Source: Anniella stebbinsi (Eukaryota; Chordata; Lepidosauria; Squamata; Anniellidae). Taken from it: a stretch of 64,000 nt of DNA. Shown in pieces: positions 36,889-50,303 of the stretch. The notes below the pieces were generated by a model. That model had not been told where the DNA came from. It saw nothing but the letters and a program-made list of their open reading frames with translations, and ran no database searches. Both the position numbers and the translations under genes were made by a program. Numbering within the stretch: position 1 is the stretch's first letter; every line of letters starts with the position of its first letter. The DNA is taken from NCBI GenBank assembly GCA_029215795.1, contig JARDYH010000003.1, forward strand, positions 94,892,609 through 94,956,608, given 5' to 3'.

Positions 36889-37298
36889 GAGGCCTGTGGG
36901 CCCTGGCTTGTTACTTATGTCATCAGTATGCCGAGAACAATTTATAATCATCAGAGTGCATGTTACAGTTTAAATTAATTAAAAATTCATTACATATTTG
37001 CTTTTTTTTATTTAAAAAAATTAATTGCAATGTAGGACCAAGGGCTGGTCATATCCTTGCTTATGCCATTATTAGCCCTCATGAAGTGGGAAGGTGGAAG
37101 TCACTCGTAATAAAGCACAGACTGACAACTCTGGGTCTATGCAAAATAACCCATTGAGTAATGCACGGCACAGAAATCAACACTTTGAATAATAGTAACA
37201 ATACAATATAAATATTTGAATTGCCTGGATGAGCATAAATGTGATGAAAAAGAAGTACAGATCATTCTACATTCACTGTTGTTCATGCTTACTGCAAA

Positions 37299-37323
37299 CA
37301 TATATATATATATATATATATAT
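37299..37323. repeat. (AT)n microsatellite
   Basis: About 12 AT units. Confidence 0.95.
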
Positions 37324-38552
37324 CTCGGTACCAGGCAAAATCTCACAAACAACTGGAAAAAGATTATACTGAGTTAAGGCCATTGCTTCCATAGTCCCCT
37401 TTTATAGTGGAAGAGAAGTGTTATCACTGCTTTCACAAAACTTGGCTTCATACATCTACTCAATGCGTATACCCTTCCTTTAAAAAAAAAAAAATGAGGC
37501 ATTTTCCATAGACTTGATAATCCATGCTTCATTCCCCAGCTGCAATCAACAGAGTTCTGTTCCCTGTATTTTTGTCTCCTTTTCCATGTAATCTATGCTT
37601 TGCGCCGGTGTTCACTCACTCACTCATCACATCACACATCCATCATACTCAGTCTCACAGATTCAGTGGTTATTTTGTAAAAGGGGAGGAAGGGGGATAA
37701 AATGAATATGAATGAGTTTGGCATGAGAATTTTGCAGAAGCAGAAGGAAAAGCTAATGTCTTTTGCAAAGCTCCCTTGCCATTGAATTTTGAAGGTAAGC
37801 AGGTGATTTTATATTTGAACAGCTCTTAACTATAAGACCCGCTCTCCCCATAAGATGCCTCTAGTCTTAACAAAACACATTTGGACTCTCTCAAAATTCC
37901 TTGAGATACTTCACCTGATTGGGAACCCCCAAATTTGCCCAGAAATTTTGTTTAGACAAGTTCAGCAGCAGTTTAGCAATATGTGAGGAACCTTCTCTCC
38001 TCCCTGAAAATGTATTGCTCTTCCCAACATAGCTGTCTGTCAAATAGCAGACAGTGCAATGTATGTATTTTGCTCCCAAATAATTGAGACAGTTTTCAGA
38101 ATTTAAGTGACTATGGATCCAATAGTAATTACTTTTGGATACGTGAAGGCAGAATCCAACTCTCCATTTATAGGCAGTACAAGGGGCTTTTTTGGGTACC
38201 AAAATGAAGAGGTACTATGAAAGTACCCATGCCGTGGCTCTACTTTCCTTGATATGTCACACAGTAGCCATAGCATCCAGAAAGCTAGGGACCCACAACT
38301 GAGACCTGGGTCGAATGCTAGGCCTACACTAGACTGCTGAAATAGATAACTAAAGCCAAGTCAAAATGCCCACCCACTCCCACAAAAAAACCCTCTTGGT
38401 TTTAAAAAGTCTTGAGGCACAACTGAGACCCCAACTCCTGTCTTCATCTATCTCCTATTCATGATGGCCCCCACTAATATGGTCCTTGTAACTGTCACAT
38501 GCACCCCGACTGCCATCATGATTGGCATTGGGCAAGTATGAAAGAGCTCTTA

Positions 38553-38697
38553 GAGTGTTGGTGTAGTGGTCAGAGTGTTGGACTGGGACTCAGCAGTTCT
38601 GGGGTCTAGTCCCCACTCGGCTATGAAGTTCACTGGATAACATTGGGCATCACCTACCTCACAGGATTGCTATGAGGATAAACTGGAGAGGAAAGGG

Positions 38698-38740
<43 letters not shown>

Positions 38741-38741
38741 G
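38553..38741 (+). mobile_element. Sauria-type SINE, shortened, ending in an ATA repeat
   Basis: The sequence reads gagtgttggtgtagtggtca, ggtctagtccccactcggc, and cctcacaggattgctatgag, then runs into (ATA)n at 38698-38740. The middle section is shorter than in the copy at 8632. Confidence 0.75.
38698..38740. repeat. (ATA)n microsatellite at SINE tail
   Basis: About 14 ATA units forming the tail of the SINE at 38553. Confidence 0.96.
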
Positions 38742-41086
38742 ACTGTGCAACACATAAGCACTGTTCAACATTGTTTCAGTGAATTTGGTGAAGAAGCTTG
38801 GTGGATTCAGTCTTATTTCCCCTTCTCTCATCTTATTTCTTTGTCTGACCATTGCTCATAGGTGGCAGTTATTTCTAAAGTGTGTGCTTAGACTTCCTAA
38901 TTTGGAACGACTCCAAAAATAATTCAGAGGAAAAAAAATCCTGTTCCGGTTACGATGTGAAAATATTTTCTAACCCAGGAGCCAGGTTTCTATAACGAAC
39001 TCCACGATTTTATGCATCTGATGTGAGAAAATTACAGCTCTAAAACAGTAAAGGGAAGACTGTGATGTGGTCCAGCAATAAGAGCTAAAATAACCTCACA
39101 CACTCGGTTCAGACAAAAGTTGCTTACCGAGGTGATATGGTTTACTCAGTCCGGGTTCCTTTCCCTTTCCCTTCAGTGCCCCTTCCCACAGCTGTAACAA
39201 GCCCGTTCGGTACAAAAATGTTGTCAATATTTCACTAATAAACAATACTTGTTCAATGAGAAGGATCTTAAAAAGTGATCACCATTGTGCCTGTTTTCAC
39301 AAGAGCTCCCTAATCTCTCCATTTTATAAGTTCCAACATCACAAGTTGCCTTGGGTTGCCCTTGGTCTGTTACAAGGAAATGTGGTTGGAACTGGGTAGT
39401 CTTATGGTTGAACCCAAAGGTGCCAGGTCGACGATGTCTTAGAAGGCACCACAACAGTCCCCCCATCATTTATAGCAAAATACTAGCGTGTTTTACCCTG
39501 AAGCTCTTAATGCCAGTCACCATGCCTCAAGAGAGGTGTTTTGACCTTTTTGAATGACGGAGAAACAAGGTGAGAGCCAGCAACCACCAAATGATCTGCA
39601 GTGAGGGAAATGGGGGTGGGGCAGGAGCAGAGGTCATGGCTAGCTGGGAAACTCAGGGGGCCATATTGGGACTGGATTTGGCCCACATTTATATAGTCTG
39701 TGACGATCAGCCAGGTTCCTCTTATTCTAGGGATGGGCAAACTCACTTGCGTCTGATTCATCGGACGCTCATCCCGCTGCTGTTGCTGCTGCCATTTGCC
39801 CCTGCTTGTGGTGCTGTGGGAGCTTATATTCTGGCTCGGTGAACACCTGACGCCATAGCAGGCCAACCGTCCTCATCCGGAGCCTCCATTGTGCTTAAAA
39901 ATGGAGGCTCATGAAGTTATGGAATTTCCCCCATTGCATAAATGGCAGCCGTAATGGTCCTATTTACACAAAAGGCTCCATTTGTGCCTTTACTCTTGCA
40001 TAAATGGGGCCTTTGTGTAGGCCCACAAATGCACCGTGGGAGCCCAGCTGGGTCCGGGGTTGGACATGGTGGAGACTGTTAGACCCAGTCAGGCACCTGC
40101 AACACCCTGTCTTATCCTGGGCTGCTGGGTTTTTAGGGAATATCAAAAAAGAATCTATAATGCATCCTGATGGAGTCTTTACTTCCATAATGAACTCTGG
40201 GAAAATCGATTCCAGGCCTAGAACTCCTAAAGATTATTTGGTTAGAAACTATCTTTCAGTCTTGTCTTTATATGGTCCTTACTGCTAGACAGCACTGTAA
40301 TAAATGAATAACTACCACAATGTTAACAGCAAATCCTGTGAACGAGACACAATTCATATTAGCTCCTCATTGTGGCAGGGGCTTGGTTTTCTTGCCTGAA
40401 AGCATTGTAAGCAATGATGGATTTACCGAGACAAGAGTACTATTATTTGGGAACCGCAAATGTAATGGTGCATTTAAAGTAAATAACCCTACAAAGCTGA
40501 GAAAATTATAAAAGCCCACCAGAGTAATTTTCAACATAGAACAGCTCAGTGAATTTATTAAGGCTGACCAGAGCATTTTCTATAATGTCACCAATTGTAG
40601 TTGGGTAATCTTATTGCTTTTTTAGGGGTGCTATCAGCTCAGCTATGTCTCAAAGGAGAACTCCGGAGATATTTATGATGCCAGCTTCTTTCTTTTGATT
40701 TTCAGTTATTTCCTGCTGCTCCTGCCAGGAATTTGCTTTGATCGGTTCTTTGCATAACTTGCCACAGACGCTAATTAATAAGCAACTTCTTGAGATTACA
40801 CTTGTTCTCTGGTTTGACTGATGCAGCTGTTCGGTATAATTACTACTTTTAAACTGTAATGCATTTGCATTTCCCAATGTCCTCCACCTTGATTGATGTC
40901 CAAGAAAGCTATGCTTTCAGCTGTTTTTTTCGTGATGTGTGTCATCTTTACTTACAGTGAGATTTAGGAATGGCAAGTTCCAGATGTTCCTTTAAATTCT
41001 TTCTGACATCTGTTCTTTTCTTAGTTTATGAATGACAAAGTATACATTTTGTATTCTGGACAGTACAACTTATTCGTGATTTCTGG

Positions 41087-41156
41087 CTAGTGGAGGTTGC
41101 TTCTGCCCTGATACGATGCACAGTGTCATGATGCACAGAATGCAAACCTCCACTCT
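41087..41156. repeat. Short hairpin with GTGGAGG ends
   Basis: The sequence ctagtggaggttgcttctg is opposed by cagaatgcaaacctccact. It may be a deleted relative of the element at 12766-12976 given the shared TGGAGG/CCTCCA ends. Confidence 0.45.
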
Positions 41157-41440
41157 TTCTCTGCACATACTTCTTGATTGTGTCCAAATGGGAGAGAGGC
41201 ATATATTCCACATTGGGAGATCTGTGAGTTATCACAGAATCAGACTAATGCACATTTTGCCATGGGACACACATCTCCGCCTTCTGAGAAGACAGAAATC
41301 TGAGCAAGGGAAACAGTCCCAGCCCTATCATGGGGCAGATTAGGAGAGGTAGTGAAACCAACATGGCCGCCTGCTGAAACCTCCACAGCACTGCTGGAGT
41401 GAGTGAGGCCCCAAGCCTCATTTCAGCACTTCAGATACTC

Positions 41441-41580
41441 TAGGGTGACCATATTTTGGAAACCAAAAAGGAGGACAACATGGTCGGCTCCCACGGGGGC
41501 ATTCCCACCAACATGTCTGGCCCCAGGGGACGTGCCAAGCACCAAGGGGGTGTGCCCACCTGAACATAGCCTTGGTCACA
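41441..41580 (+). mobile_element. Solitary hAT-like end
   Basis: TAGGGTGACCATATTTTGGA matches the terminal sequence of the 320-bp MITEs, but the interior differs and no partner end was found. It may be the end of a related, longer hAT element. Confidence 0.4.
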
Positions 41581-42065
41581 TATCTGATTTTACAGCACAC
41601 AGTTAAGACAAATCTGTTCTACATAACATCTTAATGTTAAAAATCACTGAAATAAAGAACAACGTATCTGAAATTAACTTCTACTTTTGTAGCTTTTGCT
41701 GTACTTTGAAGCTTTTGCTATACTCTGTGTGATACATTCTCCCCTTCCCTGAAATATCTTTTCTGACTGTATCCTCACTCCGCTACAAACTTCTGCTGCT
41801 TTTAACAGGGTTTGCTGCTGGCCGGCTGGCTGGCTGGCTTTTTTATTTTTAAATTTCTTCTTTTTTTAACCTTGTGTATGATTGTCACAAGTTTCTCTAT
41901 TCTAACATTGGGGTTGGTGTTATGGGTGGCAGATATTACTTCGCCCATTCACACTTCTCACTTATATACATTAGCTTCTCAAGGCTTGCATGTTGACACC
42001 AGTTCACACATACAGATTTTGAACTCCTGTCTACTTCCTGCACAAACACATGACTCTTTCTAATG

Positions 42066-42137
42066 CCCTGTGTTGCCTGCCAGCACCGTAGGGCTAAGTT
42101 ACAACAGGTGTCTCTGGGCTGTCTGTGCAGCCTCTGT

Positions 42138-42190
<53 letters not shown>

Positions 42191-42880
42191 ATTGCAGCCA
42201 AACCGAAACCTCCAGCCTCAAACAATCTCCCTCTCTCTCTGCCAAAGTCTACCGATGGTCCAGCTGGGATGCACACTTGTGGCCAGGGGTATTGCTTATT
42301 GTTTGGTCATGTCTGGTGACTCTTACTTTAAAAATCACCGCCACCAGCCACCTCCACCTCCTCTCCTCCTGCACACCTGATCGACTCTGATGCACTCTTA
42401 AAACACTCTGGGTGGCAAGCCAGCCTCTCAGGGCCAAGCTTCAGGTGAATCTGGGTTGCCTTCAGCCTCTCTCTGCCTTATGCCAGCGAGCCGACATCTC
42501 CAGCTTCCAGCCTCAAACAATCCCCCCAATCTCTCTGCCAAAGTCTCCCAACAGTCTGGCCAGGCTGTGCACTTGTACCCTGTGGCTGGGGGTAGGGTGC
42601 CAAATTATAGATTGGTCACATCTGGTGACTCTTGGTTTTTTTTTTAAAAAAAAAAACTCTGCTGCCAGCCACCTCTGTCTACACCAACACTGGACTCTGA
42701 GACGCTCTTGAAAGGCTCTGTGTGGCATGCCAGCCTCTCAGGGTTCAGCTACAGCTATCTCTGAGTTGTGTCTTCAGTCGAACTCTGTCTCTAAGAGATA
42801 TGCCAGCCAGCCAACGCCACAAATCTATCTATTTTTCTCTGACACACACTTCAAACGTTCTGCATTGCATGCCAGCAGTG
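42066..42880 (+). repeat. Tandem array, about 2.5 units of 310-340 bp
   Basis: Units begin at 42066 (ccctgtgttgcctgccagc), 42406 (ctctgggtggcaagccagcc) and 42716 (ctctgtgtggcatgccagcc). The first two share cagcctcaaacaat, ctctgccaaagtct and tctggtgactctt in the same order. A further partial start is at about 42858. The units are diverged, and the first contains the CT microsatellite. Confidence 0.75.
42140..42187. repeat. (CT)n microsatellite
   Basis: About 24 CT units inside the first unit of the 42-kb tandem array. Confidence 0.97.
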
Positions 42881-45103
42881 CAGACAGAGCCTAGCTCACA
42901 AATGAAAAAAAAATTAAATGGAAGGGAAGGGGTAGCAAAGCAAAGCAATGACATGAGAGGTTCCAACATCCAAATCAACAGGACATCCACAAAGATGAGA
43001 GCCTCTCTCTCAACTGACACCTCACTGTTGGTCATGAGAGTTTTTTCTCTAAGGATGACCCTCATCGCCCATGATGTGGAACTCTTAGAAAAAGGCCTCT
43101 GGCCTGTTCCATTTTGCTCTGTGGGCTGCTTTAACTGACCTCTCCTTTCCCACATTTTGATCTGTGGATGCCTCACCTCTGCTGAGCTCCAGGTGCCCGA
43201 CTGCTCACCAAATCTGCAACAGAAAAGGTGCCCTGCTTGCCCAGCACTTCTTAGCTAAAAACTTGAGATTCCCTTGATGCCAAAGGCTGAAAATTCTCAA
43301 GGTGCAATACCCTAAAGAGGAGGATAAATTTAATGAGCATACTTAGGTGAGTGTAATCACAAAATCACTGCCTCATCAAGGTTAAAGAGGTCTAATGTGA
43401 GAGCGTAGAAAGATTATCAAGCTGAAATTAAATTGTTAATTAAATTTTGCATGAATGCAGCAATATCTGTTATCATTCCTAGGTCCTTTTTTCTGTTTTC
43501 TTGACTTTTGTGAGGGCTCCTCCCCCTTTTTTCGCTCTCCATGTTAGCGTGTTGCAGCAAAAACAAAGAAAGTAGACTCTAGTCCATGAAAGCTTGTTCT
43601 ATAATACGTTTGTTAATCTTTAATATGCCACAAGATGCTGTGTTCTTATTAAGGGGCCTCTCACATATATTTAATTGCCCTGTATTTCTTATTTCCCTAT
43701 TTTTAAAAAAAGGAATACCTACAATTTTCCATGTGATTATAGTTTTACCGTATGAAATTTCCCAATTAAAATATCAGCCTCACATTTGGCAATCAATCTC
43801 CCTATATGTGCCTCTAACACAAGGGTACAAGTGTGAATAGCAGCCCATTTATAGGAACTTCCTTGTACTTTGAAAGGAGGCACTTCAAGTAATGTGTTGG
43901 TTTCTGTTACAGTTTATGAGATTATGAAGCAGTAGGGGCTAATTAAAATGTTATTTGTGTTATTTGTGTTGAAAGGGAAGCTCTTAGAGACTTCTCTAGC
44001 AGCAATGTAGTCGGGTTTGTTATAAACATGACTGACAAAGATTCTTGTGGCACTCTAAAGACTAATGAATTTATTGTGGCCAAGAGCAGTCAAATAATAG
44101 AGTTCAAGTAGGCAATTGCTTGGTGGGAGGTTGGAGTGGACTTTGTAAATTTCTTAGAAACAAAGCTACCACCTGTATGTATGTAGAAGGCAGCACATCA
44201 ACTCATTGGCAAGATGATATCTTCTGAGCTCCAAGAGGCATGATCGAGAATCTTTGGATTTTCATCAACTGCCCAGGGAGGCATAGTGGGCATATGTCTA
44301 AAGGGGAGGTAGTAAAGAAGTCACGAACATTAAAAATGAAAAGGGAAATATAGAATCCCAGTCATCTCTTGGTCATATAGTGTGCTGTTGCTTAGCATAT
44401 GATGAAAGATGGCAGGGGCAGAATTCGCCTAGGGCACCACAAGCAAGCGACTACAACAAAACAGCCCTGATTATGACATGAGCTTATAAGCAAGAATCTA
44501 TAGGCTGGATGTCACTAGTGCTTTTTATTGGCATTGCACTGATAACTGTTGGGGCACATTATAAAAAGTATCTCAACAGATGTCATTGTGTGTGCTACGA
44601 GGTATAAATGCATAAGAAGGATATAGCCGACACCATGATGGGATCATTCATATCCATATGACACAACGTGTAAATCTGATGTATGTCACTATGCATGTGT
44701 TAATCTTTAAGATGCCACAGGATTCTTCATTATTTTACTCCAGGAGGCTAACAGGAGTGCCCACCCATTTGAATAATGGCTCATCTAGTAGGTTCAGGTG
44801 TTATTCACAGAGAGTTACAGTGTTAAATACCTCGTCAGAAGACCAAGTTGTTTTGATAAGAAAATGAAACATTCATACACGCGCACACAACCCAAATCAA
44901 AGCAGCAAGAACAGCCACCCCATATTGGACTACAATTCCCATAGTCCTATCAAGACATCTGGAAAACAGCAGGTTGACCAATTAGAAGAAGGGAAGTTAC
45001 AAAGCCGTCAGCCAGGTGCCGTTCTCTAGGAAGGTCATTTCAAAGAATGGTGTAGCCATAAAGAAGGCCTGAAGTCTAGTTGATCTTGTTATATTTCATG
45101 CTT

Positions 45104-45204
45104 GGGGGTGCATCCTATGCAAGTTAGGCAGAAAAAAATCCTACAACTCCCAGCACAGCTAGCTGAGGGATCCTGGGAGTTGTAGGACATTTTTCTGTCT
45201 ATTT
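45104..45204. mobile_element. Half copy of the hairpin repeat
   Basis: It shares gtgcatcctatgcaag, aaatcctacaactcccagc and ggatcctgggagttgtagga with the copy at 15062. The right end is replaced by a LINE-tail-like segment (ctatgccacccaatagcaga) up to about 45260. Confidence 0.5.
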
Positions 45205-45715
45205 TTTTTAAAAAAAATTATTTAATTTCTATGCCACCCAATAGCAGAAGCTCTCCAAACATGCATCAGAGCATATCCTTGCCAGCACAGCCCTCCACAT
45301 GGCTACTCAGAAGTAAATGCCATTGAAATGATTGGGACTTGCTCCGAAGTACATGCATATAGGATTGCAGACTAAAGTGATTGCATCCACAGTATGCATT
45401 CCCCCCCTATGCATATGAGTGCACTAAGATGGTAACATTTATGAATTTTAAGACCACCATTCAATATTTACTTACCCTGTAGTAAGCTCTACAGATGTCT
45501 CCAGGCAGTTTATTTGGCAAGAATCTCAGCTGACATAAATTGGTTAGAAATTATGGATTTACCCTCGGGCTGTACACAGCTGCAGTATACCCTTAATGTT
45601 ATTTTCTGATATACTGCCCTGTACAACTCAACTTCCTGTACAGTGAATTCCTGAGAAATGCTGATCATCATTGGCGTATTTCCTGCATCTGTGGATAGAA
45701 TAATGGTGTTTCAAT

Positions 45716-46440
45716 AGGGATATTCATCACTGGGCAATCTGGCCCTTTTTGAGTTTGCCAGAGTTCCAAAGCTTGCATTTGCGAACCAAGCTGCAGGTTT
45801 CCCCTGAATTCCGGGGGCTTTTTGTGTTGATTTCTGTTTGTGAGTCAGCCGTAATTTGCACAAATATAGATTTTATTATTATTATTGTTTATTTATTTAT
45901 TTATTGCATTCATAACCCACCTTTTTTCCTCCAAGGAACCCAAGGTGGTGTACATAATACTCATTCTCTCCATCCTCACAACAATAACCTTGTGAGATAC
46001 GTTGGGCTGAGAGTCTGTGACTGGCACAAAGTCACCCAATGGGCTTCCATGGCCAAGTGGGGACTAGAACCCAGATGTCCCAACTCCCAGTCCAACACAT
46101 GAGTAACTACACCACACTGGCTCTTGCAATTATGGCCACAATTTGTACACATTTGCATAATTTATGCAAATCATAGCAAAATTTGCATAAAACTCCATGA
46201 ATTGCGCCAATTACAGACAAAATGTGTGCAAATTTCCATCATTTGCCCAAATCATGCAAATTTGCAGAAATTGTGGGTGTAATTTCCACAAATTAAAAAA
46301 ACACTGAAAATCTATTAGCTGGCCTGATTCACTGTAGGTTGAATCAGTTCAGCAAGCGGAAAACAAAATAAAGTCCATGGGCCAGGCTGATAAAACCTTG
46401 TTGAGGTCCACCCGACAACCAGATCCCTCCAACATCCCTA
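45716..46440. mobile_element. AGGGATG-family element carrying a SINE
   Basis: It starts AGGGATA and ends CATCCCTA. The flanks GTTTCAAT (45708-45715) and GTTTCAAG (46441-46448) match at 7 of 8 positions. A Sauria SINE (45877-46125) is inserted. The rest is rich in repeated aatttgcaca and gcaaatt strings. Confidence 0.72.
45877..46125 (-). mobile_element. Sauria-type SINE, inserted in another element
   Basis: Reverse-strand copy: tail (TTTA)n and ccaccttttttcctccaagg on the left, ggctgagagtctgtgactgg in the middle, and head accacactggctctt on the right. It lies inside the AGGGATG-family element 45716-46440. Confidence 0.85.
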
Positions 46441-46704
46441 GTTTCAAGTACAGTTACAATCAAATTGCCCCTCAAGTAAAAATTGGAGGCAAATTTTATT
46501 TCAAAGCTAATTTTAAGAGAAGAGAAGAAAAGTGCTTTGACAACACCAGGATTTTTGGCAATTCCCCTACCAGAGACCCACAAAGAACATAAATGCAGAT
46601 TGTTAGTCATGCTAAGTTATAGATGACATCTGATTCTCACCAGCACTGTTGGGAGCCCTGGACTGCTGAAGAAATTATCCAAGCAGTGAGCATAGTAGTA
46701 ACTG

Positions 46705-46851
46705 TCAGCCTATCTACACTACTGCTTTAAAACAGTTTAAAATGGTTTATAACAGTAGTGACAACTGTTGGGGCCCAGGACACACTCCATATACAGTTTT
46801 CAAAATGTTTTCAAAGTGTTGTATCCTGCTTGGTGTAGATAGGTCCTGAAT
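46705..46851. mobile_element. Palindromic MITE-like element
   Basis: The ends gcctatctacactactgc and tggtgtagatagg are inverted, with inner aaaacagttttaaa-like arms (tttaaaacagtttaaaatgg / ccatatacagttttcaaaat). It is noncoding. Confidence 0.55.
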
Positions 46852-49140
46852 TTTGCATGGAGTGAAATTTGAAAGTAAATTCAAAGTTTCCAGATTAAGT
46901 GGTGCAGTTGGGTCATTGTAGACTTTGGGCATAATGGTTTTAAAGCCTTACAATTTGGTAAGCCAGCCCTGGTGCTGCTGCTTTGGGGGGACCCTTACTC
47001 TTCCTACTGAGTGGTTCCCCCATCTCCTACCCCAACGTTCTGCCTTATGGCGATACTGTCTAGGCTGATAGACACATCTGAGGAATTTCCAGGAAAAAAA
47101 GGTTCGCTAAAAGAAAGGGGAATTCTGCCCTTCATAATTTTGAAATAAACTCTTTAGCTGAACAAAACTGCAGAACAGATAACTGTATTTGCTGCTCCTA
47201 AAATCTCCTCCTGCTCTTGATCTTGCAAAGAACGAAAGACGTCCCAGACTATATTCAGAACTAGCTCAGCTAAAATTTAGTATTTTTGACAAGCCTGTGA
47301 CAAATCTCTTAAGGAGATGTGAGGCTGCAAGAGAAATGGAGCAAGGAGATGGCAGATGCTGTGAGTTTGTAAAGAGAGACAGCGAGAGAGATTGGATTTT
47401 TAAAAACTTGCTGTAAATGAATTCAAAACTATTTCAAAGCAGCAAATATATACAGCAAGAGGCACATCAACAAAAGTGAAATGCAATTTCCAGAGAGGTA
47501 GCCAGGCTTGATTACCTGTTGTGTCTTATGGCATCTGAAAGAACAGCAAATATGTTATGGCATAAGCTCTGATTTTAGTGACTGGTTTCCATATATCTGG
47601 ATGTCTAGTTTTTACAAGGTGCTAGACAGAGTATAGAGATGCCATTGGATGAGCTTCTTTAGGAAGGGAGTCCCATAAAGTGCTGCTACTGAAAAATTCT
47701 TATTCTGGGTTGTTACAGTGGAAATTGTTGCTCATGTTATTTGCCCACAAGTAAACTCACTGTATCTCAGGGATCTGAAATAACAGCCCTGACTGGTTTT
47801 TTTCCAAAAATTGTAAGACCAAATAATGTTTTACTTGCACACCTACCTACACAATCCCTATGTCACTCATTTGTAGGCAGTCTGAAAGGAGCAGAGGGGA
47901 GGGGAGAACCAACATGCTTCTAGTATAGAAATGTTTTCTTCCTGGTAGTTTGGAGGCAGGAATCACCAGCAATGACCAAGCAACTGATTTCACACGTGAC
48001 TACCATGGTATTGCTCTTCAGTCGTTGCCTTTTCGTGCTTGATCTCGGATACTCTTCGTCCTAACATCCTTATTTCAATCATGAACAGGGTCCTGATTGG
48101 ATTCGCTATGTGTAGGAAAAACAAAATAAAGTACAACTGAATATATTTGTGCCCTGCAGGCTGAATGTCAAAGGAACAGTCCTGGTTCTGATGAACTGGT
48201 TCTGAAGCAACACTGCCAATAACATTGTAGAACCTCTGCCTTTTCATCGCTCACTTTTTCTTCCAAAGCAGGATGATTGGTCTAAAAAGAGGACATATTC
48301 ACTCAGCCAAGGCAGCCACCTGAGACAAAGAGAAACCCCATGCCTCCACCTCTTCCTTTCCCCCCTCCTGCCTCACCATTTTCAAGTGTTTTTCTCTCAG
48401 CTTGCCTTTGCTGCCTTCTCCTCCCATGCCTCACCAACAATTTGCTTGGCTATATCTATCTCTGTGTCCATCTCTGTTGTGTTAGCGACAGCAGTGTGGT
48501 GGGTCATTTCCACTATCATCTCTTCCTTCAGTACCCAGCTCTCAAGAAGAGGTCCTTCCTCAGATTAAGTCATTGTGGCCGACATGACCCTGGACATTGT
48601 TTCCGCCATTTTGCAGCTGCAGCAGCAATACCGTTTAAAAGCTTGACTTCATTTTTTAAAGATAATCTTTACGTCCAAGTTCAGGTTTAAACAATGTTTG
48701 CCATTGTCATGGTACAGTGGTGCCAATGGCTCAGGCACTCTCCAGGGCCACATTTCCCCAAATGCCTCACTATTTCCTCAGAGCAAGAGGCATGGAATAA
48801 TGAATGTTCTGGAGAAGCCCATTGCTGCCTTGCTGTCCATATTCTCTTAGTGGCAAACACTGTTTGAAATTAAGTGGCTGCATCCTTATGGCATACAGAT
48901 AAGGAGCAGCATGGCAGAGCTGATACAGCTGGGAAGGGGGTTACAGAGATGGTGGCAGTGGGGCCCTATGAGGATGGAGTAAGGGAGCTATTGACTTTCC
49001 TTCATGATCTGCCAACTGAGCCATTTGGCTCACTGTGGCTCATATTAGGGCCCAACCCTGTATTCAGCTGTTTCAATTTGCCTAGATAAAAAATCTCCCT
49101 TCTATTCAGTAGAAATTAATTACACTTTCTTTTTCATTAG

Positions 49141-49431
<291 letters not shown>

Positions 49432-49721
49432 TAAGTAAAGGTTAACTGATCATCTTCTAATGTTTAGGGTACTTTGAGAAGCATAGTTCCCAAGAGACAA
49501 CCTCGAAAAAGGTAATTCACAAGCAGGGTGTATTTTCATATAATAACCGTAAAGAGAACTAAATCAAAATTCTAGACCTCCTTTACTCAAAACTGGTTCT
49601 GTACTAGCACAGTCCTGCCACCACCATAGTTGCTATCTTTCAAATGAAAATATTGTTTCTGTTGCTGTAAGCTTCTCATTTTTCTATGCTGCCAATATAG
49701 TTTGTCTAGGGTTAGGAGAAC

Positions 49722-49797
49722 CAGGGATGTTCGAGCACGCCAGAATTGATCAAACTTCACATTGAAGCTCAGTTTGGCTCACTCTCATTTTTATTTT

Positions 49798-49834
<37 letters not shown>

Positions 49835-50303
49835 CAACAACAATAATTTATTTCTTACCCGCCTCTCCGTTTGGATCGAGGTGGGGAACAACAATATAAT
49901 AAAATACATAAATCTGATTAAAACATGACACACATTATTAAAACTGCATTAAAACATCCTAAAACATTTTTATGCAACATGATTCCCCCCCCTTCAAATG
50001 GGAAAGGTATGTATTTCGAATGGAGAAAGCACAAATTTCTGTGCACATTTTTCAAGAGTGCGCTCTTTTCCCCGTTGCAAAAAGTGTGAAAATATGTGTG
50101 CGTGGGGGGTGGGGTGAAGTTGAAAAATGTGCAGTTCGAAGTGTGCATTTCCCAAAGGATATACATCTTCAAACGTGATTGCAAGTTTGGGAACGTGCAA
50201 ACATTTTCCAAAAATGCACTCCCATTCATGCTCACGTTTGGGGTTCTGAACAGGGCAAGATTGGATGATTTGCGAACTGAAACAGAATTCTTATACATCC
50301 CTA
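49722..50303. mobile_element. AGGGATG-family element, interrupted
   Basis: It starts CAGGGATG and ends CATCCCTA. An ATA/AAC simple repeat and a LINE- or SINE-tail-like segment (about 49790-49930) interrupt it. The right half (gattgcaagtttgggaacgt) is homologous to 55278-55300 of the copy at 54997. No clear target duplication was seen. Confidence 0.55.
49801..49845. repeat. (ATA)n(ACA)n microsatellite
   Basis: A compound repeat interrupting the AGGGATG-family element at 49722. Confidence 0.95.

Larger units (their letters stand above)
29148..49140 (+). other. SEMA3D: SEMA3D 20 kb intron
   Basis: This is the longest intron complete in the window. Recognised content: CR1 3' end (32640-33075, +), hairpin element (36741-36888), Sauria-type SINEs (38553-38741 + and 45877-46125 -), short hairpin (41087-41156), solitary TAGGGTGACC end (41441), three-unit tandem repeat (42066-42880), half hairpin (45104-45204), AGGGATG-family element (45716-46440) and a palindromic MITE (about 46705-46851). 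The stretches 29.2-32.6, 33.1-36.6, 37.3-38.5, 38.8-41.0 and 46.9-49.1 kb show no gene and no repeat I can confidently name. Confidence 0.75.
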
